Source: Psychrobacter cibarius
GTDB taxonomy: Bacteria > Pseudomonadota > Gammaproteobacteria > Pseudomonadales > Moraxellaceae
Reading direction: 5' to 3'
Assembly (NCBI GenBank): GCA_030686115.1
Contig: CP131612.1
Span: 2,046,001 to 2,110,000 of the forward strand
Length of the DNA stretch: 64,000 nt
Shown: one piece after another, positions 9,265 through 18,865 of the stretch
How the letters are laid out: every line of letters starts with the position of its first letter
Numbering within the stretch: position 1 is the stretch's first letter
Made by a program: the position numbers and the translations under genes
Notes under the pieces: generated by a model
Database searches by the model: none
Told to the model about the DNA's origin: nothing
Seen by the model: only the letters and a program-made list of their open reading frames with translations

Positions 9265-10959
9265 CTAAGAAGACGTTGGTACCACCATTGACTTAGGTTT
9301 TTTCTTGGTTTTTATTGCCGTTGTACCAGAGAGCCTTTTGCTATAAATATGACGGACAATAGCAAACAACATCAGTGCGCCAATATTGGTCAGCAATATC
9401 ATCAGCGACAAGATAAAAATCTCATCGAAGCGCGCAAAGTGCTGTAGCTCGACTATCTTGGTGGTGAGTACCATGGTTTTGGCACCTGAAATAAAGATAA
9501 CCGCGCTAATCGTCACCATGGCGCTGATAAAATAGAATGAAGCGACTTCAATCAGCGTAAAAAACGAATTGGGCACGACGATGCGGCGTAACGATGTAAA
9601 CCATGAGTCACCCAACAGACCAGCCGTCGTCTCCCAGCCCAAATTCATTTTAGACAGTGCGTTTTTACTCATCAAATAAGGCGTGGCAAAGTAATGAATG
9701 ATGTTGCTAATCACGATGATAAAAATAGTATTGGCGACCGCCGACCCCGAAAACACCATCAAATAGGCAATACCTACGACCATTCCAGGCACCGTATTGG
9801 TCACTAATGCCGAGCTTTCAATACTGAATTTACCCAGTTTAAAAAGGCTTGAGCGCTCGTATAACAGGGCTGAAAAATACGTAATCAAAGTGCCAAACAC
9901 CGCTGTTAATACCGCCACAAGTAATGAGTTTTTATAGACCCGCATCAGATTGGCAGACTCTAAAGCCTCGCTGACAATCTCGGTGGTGAAGACCATCTGA
10001 TAAGGCCATGATTTAATCCATGGGATGATGAATATCACGGCAAATACCAGTAACAGTGAGGCTAAAATCACACTCGATAACACCGCCAAAACACGGTCTT
10101 TGATTTTTGAGGTGGGCAGATCAATCATTTCAACTGAGTCATAGCGCACATTGAAGCGTGCCACGTACCATAGTATGGCGATGCTTAGGATGGATGGCCC
10201 CAGCATAAGTAGCGCAACCACTGCGCCTTTTTCGAATGAAGGTGACGCGCCTAAGATTTGGGTATAAAGCTCAGTGGCGATGACGCTATATTGCCCCCCA
10301 ATCGACGCTGGAATACCAAAGTCTGTAAAGGCTAAAAAGAAACACTGAATCATCGCTGCTGCAAAGGTGCCGATTAGAGGGCGCACCACAGTCATATCAA
10401 ACTGGCGATAAGGAGAGTCTCCCATCAACTCTGATACAACGACAAACTTTTTGTCCAAATATTGGAACGTATTGTTCAATAATAAAAAAGCAATGGGCAA
10501 GGTATAAATGGTATAACCAAGCCACATGCCATAAAAGCCATATATGTCCTCAAACAGCTGAAAGCCAAGAATCTGAGTCAGCAAGCCTTGTTTGCCAAAG
10601 GTATAAATAATGGCAAAGCCATAGGTGACGGTTGGCAACAACATAGGAAATAATGCCGCTAGCTTAATAAATTGTTTAAAACTTTTGGGCAAATTGGTCC
10701 AATGCACGGTATAAGCCAAAATAAAGCCCAAAAACGTCGCGCTAAGCGCACTCATCGTCGCCACAAAAAAGCTGTTTTGCATGGTCTGCAAAAAGCCATC
10801 ACTGCTCAAAATACTGGTGTAGTTTTCTAGCCCTAATGCATCACCGACATTTAAAGACAGTGCCAGCAGCTTGACTAATGGCACAAACATAAACATAACG
10901 AATAAAACAGCAACGAATAGCCAAATTGCTTTTACGAGGGGTGAATTGCTCAATTTCAT
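9265..10959 (-). CDS. ABC transporter permease with two fused membrane domains
   Basis: A 564-residue permease with about twelve hydrophobic segments arranged as two tandem binding-protein-dependent permease domains (about residues 50-260 and 330-540). The first has an EAA-like loop at VVSELMGDSPYRQF and the second at TAGLLGDSWFTSLRRIVVPN. This double-domain architecture is shared by FbpB-type iron permeases and PhnU2/AepW aminophosphonate permeases. The ATG follows GGAT. It sits 64 bp downstream of the ATPase gene and 102 bp upstream of the binding-protein gene. Confidence 0.85.
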   Translation of the reverse strand: MKLSNSPLVKAIWLFVAVLFVMFMFVPLVKLLALSLNVGDALGLENYTSILSSDGFLQTMQNSFFVATMSALSATFLGFILAYTVHWTNLPKSFKQFIKLAALFPMLLPTVTYGFAIIYTFGKQGLLTQILGFQLFEDIYGFYGMWLGYTIYTLPIAFLLLNNTFQYLDKKFVVVSELMGDSPYRQFDMTVVRPLIGTFAAAMIQCFFLAFTDFGIPASIGGQYSVIATELYTQILGASPSFEKGAVVALLMLGPSILSIAILWYVARFNVRYDSVEMIDLPTSKIKDRVLAVLSSVILASLLLVFAVIFIIPWIKSWPYQMVFTTEIVSEALESANLMRVYKNSLLVAVLTAVFGTLITYFSALLYERSSLFKLGKFSIESSALVTNTVPGMVVGIAYLMVFSGSAVANTIFIIVISNIIHYFATPYLMSKNALSKMNLGWETTAGLLGDSWFTSLRRIVVPNSFFTLIEVASFYFISAMVTISAVIFISGAKTMVLTTKIVELQHFARFDEIFILSLMILLTNIGALMLFAIVRHIYSKRLSGTTAIKTKKKPKSMVVPTSS

Positions 10960-11023
10960 AAATATCCAAGACGATCAAATGGTCAAATACGTTCATTCAC
11001 AACATTTTTATTTTTAATCAATA

Positions 11024-11947
11024 TTAATTGATGGTGGCATCTTTTCGTTTTTGCTGATCGCTGTCTTTAATAACGTTAAGATCGTCGGTATTATCGATAG
11101 TGTCAATACCATCGATATCGTCATAACGATGAGTCACCACACTGTCATCCTGACCGTAATGTTGGCGCTGGGTATATTTGCTTAAGGGGTCGATGTTTGC
11201 GCCATCATCCGCGAATAAACTTAAGATATTGCGACGCTTAATATTGAGCTGATTGAGAATGAAGTTTTTGACAAAATCATTGGCTGGGTTGCGAATGATT
11301 TCCGTTGGGGTCGCGAACTGTGCCACTTTGCCGTCTGAGAGCAGTAAAATACGATCAGATAACGTCATGGCTTCTTCTGGATCATGAGTGACTATTAAAG
11401 TCGTCAACTGATAGCGAACGGAAATCTCGCGAATACGTGCTTTGATGGTTTCTTTGATGACACCATCTAGCGCAGATAAAGGCTCATCTAATAACAGAAT
11501 TTTAGGCTTCATCACCAAAGTGCGTGCGAGTGCCACGCGTTGCTTTTGACCGCCTGACAACTGGTTGATACGTTTATTTAGGTGGGCTTTGATATCGAGT
11601 AAGTCGACCAGTTCATCGACTTCTGCTTGCGTGCTAATATGGGGATTATTGCGTAAACCGTATTCGATGTTTTGTTTGACATTTAAATTGGGGAACAGTG
11701 CATAGTCTTGAAAGACAATATTGAAGCCTCTTTTTTTCATCGGCACTCGTGTAATGTCTTCGCCGTTATAAGCAAGACGACCGCCATTGATACCTGTCAA
11801 ACCTAAGATAATATGCAATAAAGTCGTTTTACCACAGCCAGAAGGCCCTAAGATTGAGACAATTTCGCCCTTATTAATTTTGAGGGAAATATCTTCAAAG
11901 ATAACTTTATTCTCATACTTTTTCGTCACACCTCTAAGCTCTAACAT
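11024..11947 (-). CDS. ABC transporter ATPase, probable aminophosphonate
   Basis: The frame can start at 11965, but the ATG at 11947 has an upstream AGG and gives the usual N-terminus MLELRGVTKKY, so I use it (307 residues). Walker A is GPSGCGKTT (about residues 34-42), the signature is LSGGQKQR, and Walker B is ILLLDEPLSALD, followed by the H-loop Thr-His in IVTHDPEEA. The C-terminal 60 residues are charged and Asp-rich. It energises the fused permease encoded next. First gene of the operon; its promoter should lie between 11948 and about 12100. Confidence 0.88.
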   Translation of the reverse strand: MLELRGVTKKYENKVIFEDISLKINKGEIVSILGPSGCGKTTLLHIILGLTGINGGRLAYNGEDITRVPMKKRGFNIVFQDYALFPNLNVKQNIEYGLRNNPHISTQAEVDELVDLLDIKAHLNKRINQLSGGQKQRVALARTLVMKPKILLLDEPLSALDGVIKETIKARIREISVRYQLTTLIVTHDPEEAMTLSDRILLLSDGKVAQFATPTEIIRNPANDFVKNFILNQLNIKRRNILSLFADDGANIDPLSKYTQRQHYGQDDSVVTHRYDDIDGIDTIDNTDDLNVIKDSDQQKRKDATIN

Positions 11948-12056
11948 ATCAACCAACCTGATCATTTATTATTTGTATTGCCTAGGTCAGCAGTGTAGCC
12001 AGTAGTTGTGACATTTTGGTTAAAGAGCCATGACAATACGATGACATCAAACAACG

Positions 12057-12105
12057 TTAGGGCGTGTCCTCAATTCAATCAATTACTCTCTAAATGGGCT
12101 AAAAA
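12057..12105 (+). repeat. Partial GGGCGTGTCC element (one end only)
   Basis: Starts TTAGGGCGTGTCCTCA and continues TTCAATC-ATTACTCTCTAAATGGGC followed by an A-rich run. It matches the first roughly 48 bp of the complete element at 49750-49923 with few differences, then diverges. No opposite end is seen within the gap, so it is a remnant. Confidence 0.75.
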
Positions 12106-12140
12106 TAAGACCTCATTTAATACCATTAAATGAGGTCTTA
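12098..12140 (-). terminator. Perfect 16-bp hairpin, probable operon terminator
   Basis: TAAGACCTCATTTAAT (12106-12121) and ATTAAATGAGGTCTTA (12125-12140) pair perfectly around a 3-nt loop. On the minus strand the stem is followed by TTTTT. It lies about 210 nt downstream of the acyl-CoA ligase stop. Confidence 0.7.
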
Positions 12141-12350
12141 CGGAAATAGCTGGCGAATCGATCATTTACATTTTCAGACGGAACAAACTAACCGTGAGCG
12201 TCATTGATTGGAGGCGGTAAATTGTATCAAGAGCTTTTACTCTCATTGAATATCGGTATAAATAATGGTAATTGGTGATTAATTATTGCGACTGATGATG
12301 GTCATGCTGTAGTAGTAAAATGGTCATGCAATGTTTCTCTTGAGTAGTTG

Positions 12351-14036
12351 TTACGCTTCATGAGCCAATTTTCTCAGCTTGTGACGCAGTATTTTTCCGA
12401 CAGTTGATTTGGGTAACTCGTCTATGAATTCGATATGACGCGGGCATTTATAGGCGGCCAAATTTGCTTGGCACAGCGCTTTAATATCATCCTCATTTAA
12501 GCTGTCATCAGATTTTACAACGTAGGCTTTGACCGACTGACCCTGCAACTCATCATCGATACCCACCACTGAACATTCGGCAACCTTAGGGTGCTCCTCA
12601 ATGATGTTTTCTACTTCGTTAGGATAAACGTTGAAGCCACTGACGATAATCATGTCTTTTTTACGGTCATATATTTTGATAGCACCCTGCTCGTTCATAG
12701 AAGCAATATCACCTGTTTTTAAGTAACCATCAGCGGTAAAAAACGTCGTATTGTCAATATTATGATAATGAGTAATGACGTTGTCACCTTTGATACACAT
12801 CTCACCAACTTCATTTATGGCGAGAATATTTTCATCGTCATCACGGATATTGATATCGACACTAGGCAGTGGTAACCCTACATTGCCACTATATTCAGTG
12901 CCATTAAATGGATTGGCGGTACCCACGCCTAGCGTCTCAGACATACCCCAGCCTTCGAGGATAGGCAGACCTGTGACTTCACGCCAGCGCTTAGCGGTTT
13001 CAGGGGTCGCTGCCATACCACCAACTAGGGTTAATTTGCATGCGGAAAAATCCAGCTCCTTAAATTTTGGGTTCATCAGCAGGGCTTGGAACAAAGTATT
13101 AACACCAGGCAATAGATGAAAAGGACGCTTGCGCAATATCTTGATAAACCCTTCAATATCACGTGGATTGGTAACCAGTGTGAGATGCTGACCCACACTC
13201 AACCCAACTATTGAGCAGATAAACGCATAAATATGATACAGCGGTAAAGCGACAATGGTATTTATTTGAGTACTATCAGACATGGCGTCATAGACTGGCT
13301 TGAACCATTCGACAAACTGGTAAGTGGCGGTCACAACATTTTGATTGGTAATCAAAATACCTTTGGCAACACCTGTCGTACCGCCAGTATATTGCAGCAT
13401 TAATAAGTCGTCCGCTTGAATGGTAGGACGAGAATAACTTAATTTTTTGGCGCGTTTTAAAACGGCTTTATAGCGAGTCACGGTATAATGAGAATTGGAT
13501 TTCAACTGATAACGGGGAATGGCTTTTTTGACATATTTGGCAGCGATATTAACAAGCGCACCTTTCACTACTCCTAACATATCGCCAATCTTGCTGATGA
13601 CCACGGTTTTGACAGGCGTGTCTTTGATAATTTTCTCTAACGTTTTGCAAAATGGTTCTAATATAAATAATACAGCAGTATCTGAGTCAGCCAATTGATG
13701 TCTCAATTCACGAGGACTATACAGCGGATTGATGAGCGTTGTGACCATACCAGCGCGAATTACCCCTATGACAATAGGCAGGTACTGGTTGACATTGGGC
13801 ATCATGATGCCTATGACCGAACCCTTTGCTAGACCCAGACTTTGAACCCAAGCCGCAATAGCCAATGACATGCTATCCACTTGCCCATAAGAATAAGTAA
13901 CACCCATGTTGGTGATAAATTTATGGCTGGCATATTCTGTTAATTTGTCATCAAACATGTCAATCAATGTATTATGTGGCGGCGCTATCTGTGCATTTAT
14001 CCCTTTAGGATAATGCTGCGTCCAAAACTGATCCAT
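12351..14036 (-). CDS. Long-chain acyl-CoA ligase (FadD-like)
   Basis: A 561-residue adenylate-forming ligase. The P-loop motif YTGGTTGVAKG lies near residue 217, the adenylation motif GWGMSE near 359, the hinge motif KTGDIA near 440, and the catalytic C-terminal lysine is in PKSTVGKILRHKLR. It activates fatty acids to acyl-CoA with ATP. The ATG follows a GGAAGG site. It is the last gene of a five-gene beta-oxidation operon, so its natural substrate may be branched, given the racemase gene immediately upstream. Confidence 0.9.
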   Translation of the reverse strand: MDQFWTQHYPKGINAQIAPPHNTLIDMFDDKLTEYASHKFITNMGVTYSYGQVDSMSLAIAAWVQSLGLAKGSVIGIMMPNVNQYLPIVIGVIRAGMVTTLINPLYSPRELRHQLADSDTAVLFILEPFCKTLEKIIKDTPVKTVVISKIGDMLGVVKGALVNIAAKYVKKAIPRYQLKSNSHYTVTRYKAVLKRAKKLSYSRPTIQADDLLMLQYTGGTTGVAKGILITNQNVVTATYQFVEWFKPVYDAMSDSTQINTIVALPLYHIYAFICSIVGLSVGQHLTLVTNPRDIEGFIKILRKRPFHLLPGVNTLFQALLMNPKFKELDFSACKLTLVGGMAATPETAKRWREVTGLPILEGWGMSETLGVGTANPFNGTEYSGNVGLPLPSVDINIRDDDENILAINEVGEMCIKGDNVITHYHNIDNTTFFTADGYLKTGDIASMNEQGAIKIYDRKKDMIIVSGFNVYPNEVENIIEEHPKVAECSVVGIDDELQGQSVKAYVVKSDDSLNEDDIKALCQANLAAYKCPRHIEFIDELPKSTVGKILRHKLRKLAHEA

Positions 14037-14107
14037 AACTTACCTTCCTTGGTAATCAACTTATGAAAAACTCAATGGCTTTGAAGCATTTCTCATAAAA
14101 AACATAA

Positions 14108-15271
14108 CTACTGAACCTGCTGCCATCCTGACGTTGCATCATACGCATCTTGATGGGCAAATAAGGGATGTGCTTTTGCTTCACTGAGGCTAAGCACAGG
14201 GGTGACGCAGACATCAGCGAGCGCAAAAACTTGCTGCCAATGCTCAAATGTTTGACTGGCAAATTTATCGCTTACCGTCTTAGCCGCCGCTTGGCTTTCA
14301 GAGGTATTTGGCATAACTCCAAGTTGCCAATGGCTGTTTTTGAGCGCAGACAAATCCAATGCCCTACACAAGCCCTGCCAGAATTTCAGCTCTAACGAAC
14401 CAACGGCCATATAGCGCTCGTCTGAAGTTTTGTATAGGCGATAGCAAGGCAATGATCCACCCAAAAAATCATGCTGCGGTGCTGGTTGTTGCCCTGAGAA
14501 ACTTTTCACCAGCGTTCCCGTTGCCTTTGGCATGACCATATGCTGGTACAAGCTGTGCGTCATACTAACGGCAACATGACGACCTTTGCCCGTCCGCTGG
14601 GCGGCGAATACAGCAGCAAGCAGTGCAATCACAGCGGTATCACTGCCGCCTGCCAAATCTGCAAATTGAACGTTAGGCATCGCCTGCTCGCCACTCGCCG
14701 TCTTTAATTGGTCTAAAACACCGCTCATCGCCATAAAGTTAATATCATGACCAGCTTTATCAGCCCAGTCATGATTGATTTGTTTATGATTAATTCCTTT
14801 ATGATTGGTACCACTCTCAGATTCTGATGCCTTATCCGTGATTCCATAGCCGGTGATCGATACCATGACTAGCTTTGGATTAATCGCATGCAATGTTTTG
14901 GCATCTAGCCCCATACCTTCTAGGACACCAGGGCGAAAGCTGTCTAACATCACATCAGCATCTTTAAGATGCGCTTTGATCGCAGCAATACCTTGGGGGT
15001 CACGGAAGTCATGACTTTCAGTAGTTTTACCGTGATTTAATGCTTTAAACAATTCGCCAAAGGCTCTGGCAGGATCACCATTTTTAGGTTCAATCTTAAT
15101 AATTTCTGCGCCCAAATCTGCAAGCAAACGTGTGGCAAAGGGTCCCGGTAAATTACGAGTCAAATCAACGACGCGCAGCCCTTGTAAGCAATCTGCCATT
15201 AAATCTATCATTGAACCAGTGCTCGTATTAATCGCAGAATGAATCGTAGAATTAACCATCAACTCATTCAT
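14108..15271 (-). CDS. Alpha-methylacyl-CoA racemase (CaiB/BaiF family)
   Basis: A 387-residue class III CoA-transferase-fold protein. Two features point to alpha-methylacyl-CoA racemase rather than a transferase: AGHDINF with His175 and FADLAGG with Asp205, the same 30-residue spacing as the catalytic His126/Asp156 pair of the mycobacterial racemase. The CoA-binding N-terminal motif is LPGPFATRLLADLGAE. It would interconvert 2R and 2S methyl-branched acyl-CoAs so that beta-oxidation can proceed. The start codon overlaps the stop of the upstream fadB/fadJ-like gene by 8 nt. Odd points are an extended N-terminus and a Ser/Asn/His-rich insert before the catalytic His. Confidence 0.82.
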   Translation of the reverse strand: MNELMVNSTIHSAINTSTGSMIDLMADCLQGLRVVDLTRNLPGPFATRLLADLGAEIIKIEPKNGDPARAFGELFKALNHGKTTESHDFRDPQGIAAIKAHLKDADVMLDSFRPGVLEGMGLDAKTLHAINPKLVMVSITGYGITDKASESESGTNHKGINHKQINHDWADKAGHDINFMAMSGVLDQLKTASGEQAMPNVQFADLAGGSDTAVIALLAAVFAAQRTGKGRHVAVSMTHSLYQHMVMPKATGTLVKSFSGQQPAPQHDFLGGSLPCYRLYKTSDERYMAVGSLELKFWQGLCRALDLSALKNSHWQLGVMPNTSESQAAAKTVSDKFASQTFEHWQQVFALADVCVTPVLSLSEAKAHPLFAHQDAYDATSGWQQVQ

Positions 15272-17489
15272 CAGAAAATACCTCGCCTTTATCTACCATG
15301 TCTAGCAGAATTTTTGCTGGCTCAAAACGCTCACCGTATTGAGCCGCAAGTTCACGACTACGCGTGATGAACGTCTCTAACCCCATCGCATTGATAAACT
15401 GTAGCGTACCGCCTTGATGTGGCGCAAAGCCCCAACCAAAAATGGAACCGATATTGGTATCAGCGACAGAGCGGACGACGTTTTCTTGATAACATTTAGC
15501 GGATTCGTTGGCTTGGATAAACATCAAACGATCGATTAAATCTTGCTGAGAAGGCTGCTCTGATTTTGATGGGTATAAATTCATCAGCTCAGGCCACAAG
15601 TATTTGTCGCCCTTATCGGCATACACATAAAAGCCTTTGCCGTTCTTTTTGCCCTCGCGATTGTGTTCTTTGACCAGCGTTTTCAGTATCTCGTACGAGG
15701 GACGCACAGCAATGGGTTTACCTTCTGCTGCCATATCCAGCTGCTGCTGTTCGCTCACATGCAACGCCAAACTTAATGACACCTCATCTTGCAATGCCAG
15801 TGGCGGCATGGGCATGCCGGTTTTCATGCCAGCAACCTCGATGCTGCGCGGATGGACGCCTTCACCTAACATCGCCACCCCTTCTGACACATAAGTACCA
15901 AATACTCGTGAGGTATAAAACCCCCGACTGTCATTAACGACGATAGGTGTTTTACCGATTTGCAGCACATAATCAAAGGCTTTTGCTAAAGTGGCGTCAT
16001 CCGTTTGCTCGCCCATGATAATCTCAACCAACGGCATCTTGTCGACTGGAGAGAAAAAATGTAATCCGATAAATTGATTGGGACGCGTGCTGGCTTTAGC
16101 CAATCCAGTAATGGGCAGTGTCGACGTATTAGACGCATAGACAGCCGTGTTAGGAATCACCGCCTCGCTTTGCTGAGTACACTTGGCTTTAATCTCACGA
16201 TTTTCAAACACCGCTTCAATAATAAGGTCACAGTCTGCCAAATCATCATAAGATACTGTCGGCTTGATGCGATTGAGTAACGCTTGCTTTTTATCTTCTG
16301 TTGAGCGTTTACGGCTAATGGCTTTATCCAAAATGGTGGCAGAATATGCTTTGCCTTTTTCAGCGCCTGCCATTTCGGTATCTAAAAGTACCACTTCTAT
16401 GCCTGCTTTGGCTGAGACATAAGCGATACCTGCACCCATCATGCCAGCACCTAGAATGCCAACTTTTTTGGTTTGTGTCCGCTCAAAACCATCAGGACGA
16501 GATTGACCTTTTTTAATACTATTCAGCTGCGTCCATAGCGTGTTGATCATATTTCTAGATTCAGCAGACAGCACACAAGCGGCGAAGTAACGCGACTCAA
16601 GATCAAGACCGGTATCGATATTCACTAAGCAGCCTTCGAATACGCAAGACATGATATGGGTAATCGCAGGATAATTGCCATGTGACTTTTGATTGGCCAT
16701 GGCTGGTGCAATAGAAAATATCGGTACAATACTAGGATGTTTACTATCCCCGCCGGGGATTTTAAAGCCTTTTTTATCCCATGGCTGCTGGGCACTGGGA
16801 TTGGCGTTAATCCAGTCTGTCGCCTGCTTGAGCATATCTGCTTTGTCAGTGGCAACAGCATCAATTAAACCCATGTCTTTAGCAGCCGTTGGACGTAGCT
16901 CTTTACCTTGGGTCATAAGCTCTAACGCTGATTGAATACCAACCAATCGCGGTAAACGCTGAGTACCTCCGCCACCCGGTAGTAAACCCAGCTTGACTTC
17001 AGGTAGACCCAATTTAGTCTTAGGAGCATCAATCGCGATACGATAATGACAGGCCAATGCCAACTCCAAACCACCGCCAAGTGCCGTTCCAGTCATAGCA
17101 GCGACGACAGGTTTACCTGATTTCTCTAGTTTGCGTAAGCTAGCTTTCAGCTCTTCGACCAGCTCAAAGGCTTGTTCAGCATTTTTAATATTAGCCAACA
17201 GATCAATATCAGCACCGACGACAAAGGTCTCTTTGCCAGAGGTTAAAATCAAACCTTTGGCAGACGCATCGTTAATAAAGCTATCGGTCATCACTGCAAA
17301 AGCATCAGTGAAACCGTCGCCGATGACATTCATTTTGCGACTACTTTGGTCAATCGTAACGGTGATAATGGCATCATCATCACGCTGGGCAGAGAAATTC
17401 GCTAGCTGATTAATAGTAGCCACACTGTCTTTGATATTATTTTTAACACCCGCTTTGGCGCTGTCTGTTGTATCGTTATTTATCGTCAT
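15264..17489 (-). CDS. Bifunctional enoyl-CoA hydratase / 3-hydroxyacyl-CoA dehydrogenase (FadB/FadJ type)
   Basis: A 741-residue fusion. The N-terminal crotonase domain (about 30-230) keeps both catalytic glutamates, in GGGLELALA and GLPEVKLG, and the oxyanion-hole loop. After a linker comes the NAD-binding domain with GILGAGMMGAGIAYVSAK (about residue 342) and the C-terminal dehydrogenase domain with SRGFYTSRVFG and LHFFSPVDKMPLVE. It catalyses steps 2 and 3 of beta-oxidation. The ATG follows AGGGAT. Partner thiolase is encoded 65 bp upstream. Confidence 0.93.
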   Translation of the reverse strand: MTINNDTTDSAKAGVKNNIKDSVATINQLANFSAQRDDDAIITVTIDQSSRKMNVIGDGFTDAFAVMTDSFINDASAKGLILTSGKETFVVGADIDLLANIKNAEQAFELVEELKASLRKLEKSGKPVVAAMTGTALGGGLELALACHYRIAIDAPKTKLGLPEVKLGLLPGGGGTQRLPRLVGIQSALELMTQGKELRPTAAKDMGLIDAVATDKADMLKQATDWINANPSAQQPWDKKGFKIPGGDSKHPSIVPIFSIAPAMANQKSHGNYPAITHIMSCVFEGCLVNIDTGLDLESRYFAACVLSAESRNMINTLWTQLNSIKKGQSRPDGFERTQTKKVGILGAGMMGAGIAYVSAKAGIEVVLLDTEMAGAEKGKAYSATILDKAISRKRSTEDKKQALLNRIKPTVSYDDLADCDLIIEAVFENREIKAKCTQQSEAVIPNTAVYASNTSTLPITGLAKASTRPNQFIGLHFFSPVDKMPLVEIIMGEQTDDATLAKAFDYVLQIGKTPIVVNDSRGFYTSRVFGTYVSEGVAMLGEGVHPRSIEVAGMKTGMPMPPLALQDEVSLSLALHVSEQQQLDMAAEGKPIAVRPSYEILKTLVKEHNREGKKNGKGFYVYADKGDKYLWPELMNLYPSKSEQPSQQDLIDRLMFIQANESAKCYQENVVRSVADTNIGSIFGWGFAPHQGGTLQFINAMGLETFITRSRELAAQYGERFEPAKILLDMVDKGEVFSDE

Positions 17490-17554
17490 TTTATATCCCT
17501 TAAATGATCTTTTATATAAGATTTTACTGCCAATATATATTTATGCTGAGCTAT

Positions 17555-18763
17555 CTATATACGTTCAATGATAGTAGCGATGCCCATACCACCACCGACA
17601 CACAAGGTGATCATCGCGGTTTTTAGGTCGCGACGTTCTAACTCGTCAAGCACAGTCGTCATGAGCATCGCGCCCGTTGCGCCAAGGGGATGACCCATAG
17701 CGATAGCGCCGCCATTGACATTGACGATATCAAGCGAGAGTCCGAAGTCATCGGCAGTATTCAGCGGAACGGCAGCAAAGGCTTCATTGATTTCCCATAG
17801 ATCTATATCTGAAGCTTGCATACCTGCTTTTTTGAGCGCTTTTTGGCAGGCAGGCGTTGGCCCTGTCAGCATAATGGCGGGTTCTGAACCAATCACTGCA
17901 GCCATCGTAATTTTGGCACGTGGTTTTAGACCTGCTTTTTTGCCAGCAGCAGCGCTACCCACTAAGCAAATTGCAGCACCATCAACGATGCCTGACGAAT
18001 TGCCCGCATGATGCACGTGATTTACTTTTTCAATGGTGGTATATCTGTCCAAGATAACGCTATCAAAGCCCATCTTGCCGGGCATAATAAAAGAAGGATT
18101 GAGACCAGCTAAAGTTTCGACATTGGTGTTAGGACGAATGGTTTCGTCTTTATCCAATAATGTCATGCCATTGATATCGGTGACGGGAACGACCGATTTA
18201 TCATAATAGCCCTGCTCCCAAGCATGCGCGGCGCGGCGATGTGACTCGGTAGCAAACGCATCAACATCGGTGCGGCTAAAGCCTTTTAGCGTCGCTATGG
18301 TATCAGCGCCAACGCCTTGCGGGACAAAATGCGTCGCTTCATTAACCCGTGGATCCATATACCATGCACCGCCATCAGATCCCATCGGTACGCGGCTCAT
18401 GGACTCAACGCCACCTGCGACTACCATATCCTCCATACCTGACATGATTTTGGCGGCAGCTAGATTGATAGACTCCAGACCTGAGGCACAAAACCGAGAT
18501 AAAGTGACACCCGCGACACTTTGCGCCCATCCTGCATCAATGACGGCTATACGGGCAATATCAGAACCTTGCTCGCCAACGGGTGTCACGCAACCAAGCA
18601 CCACATCATCGACCAAACTGGTATCCAAATGATGGCGCTGTTGCATTTCCTTTAACAAGGTACGGGCAAGCCAAATCGGTGACGCCTGATACAAAGATCC
18701 ATCCTTTTTGCCTTTACCACGCGGGGTACGGATAGCATCATAAATGTAAGCAGTCTCAGTCAT
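17555..18763 (-). CDS. Acetyl-CoA C-acyltransferase (thiolase)
   Basis: A 402-residue thiolase. The nucleophilic Cys lies in [11 protein letters not shown] (about residue 90), the His motif is GHPLGATGA, and the second acid/base Cys is in CVGGGMG near the C-terminus. It cleaves 3-ketoacyl-CoA to acetyl-CoA and a shortened acyl-CoA. The ATG follows AAGGGA. It lies between the acyl-CoA dehydrogenase and the hydratase/dehydrogenase genes in one operon. Confidence 0.93.
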   Translation of the reverse strand: MTETAYIYDAIRTPRGKGKKDGSLYQASPIWLARTLLKEMQQRHHLDTSLVDDVVLGCVTPVGEQGSDIARIAVIDAGWAQSVAGVTLSRFCASGLESINLAAAKIMSGMEDMVVAGGVESMSRVPMGSDGGAWYMDPRVNEATHFVPQGVGADTIATLKGFSRTDVDAFATESHRRAAHAWEQGYYDKSVVPVTDINGMTLLDKDETIRPNTNVETLAGLNPSFIMPGKMGFDSVILDRYTTIEKVNHVHHAGNSSGIVDGAAICLVGSAAAGKKAGLKPRAKITMAAVIGSEPAIMLTGPTPACQKALKKAGMQASDIDLWEINEAFAAVPLNTADDFGLSLDIVNVNGGAIAMGHPLGATGAMLMTTVLDELERRDLKTAMITLCVGGGMGIATIIERI

Positions 18764-18865
18764 AAAAATCCCTTTTTATTTTTTGAATAAATAACCATGA
18801 TGGATGATGGCAATATAATCTATGTCTTAGAATCAAGAAGTAGAACCAAAAAGCAAATCAGCCGC

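Larger units (their letters stand above)
11948..12350. other. Intergenic region with transposon-end remnant and terminator
   Basis: This roughly 400-bp gap separates the aminophosphonate operon from the end of the acyl-CoA ligase gene. It must contain the promoter of the operon that starts at 11947. It also carries a GGGCGTGTCCTC end (from 12058) and a perfect 16-bp hairpin (12106-12140). I see no coding sequence. Confidence 0.6.

Noticed and set aside
9232..9266. AGTCTTA/TAAGACT hairpin as terminator between permease and binding-protein genes
   Set aside because: Only 7 bp with a 21-nt loop, overlapping the permease stop; at most a weak attenuator.
12775..13119. Plus-strand frame within the acyl-CoA ligase gene
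   Set aside because: No ribosome site or domain; the opposite strand encodes conserved adenylation motifs here.
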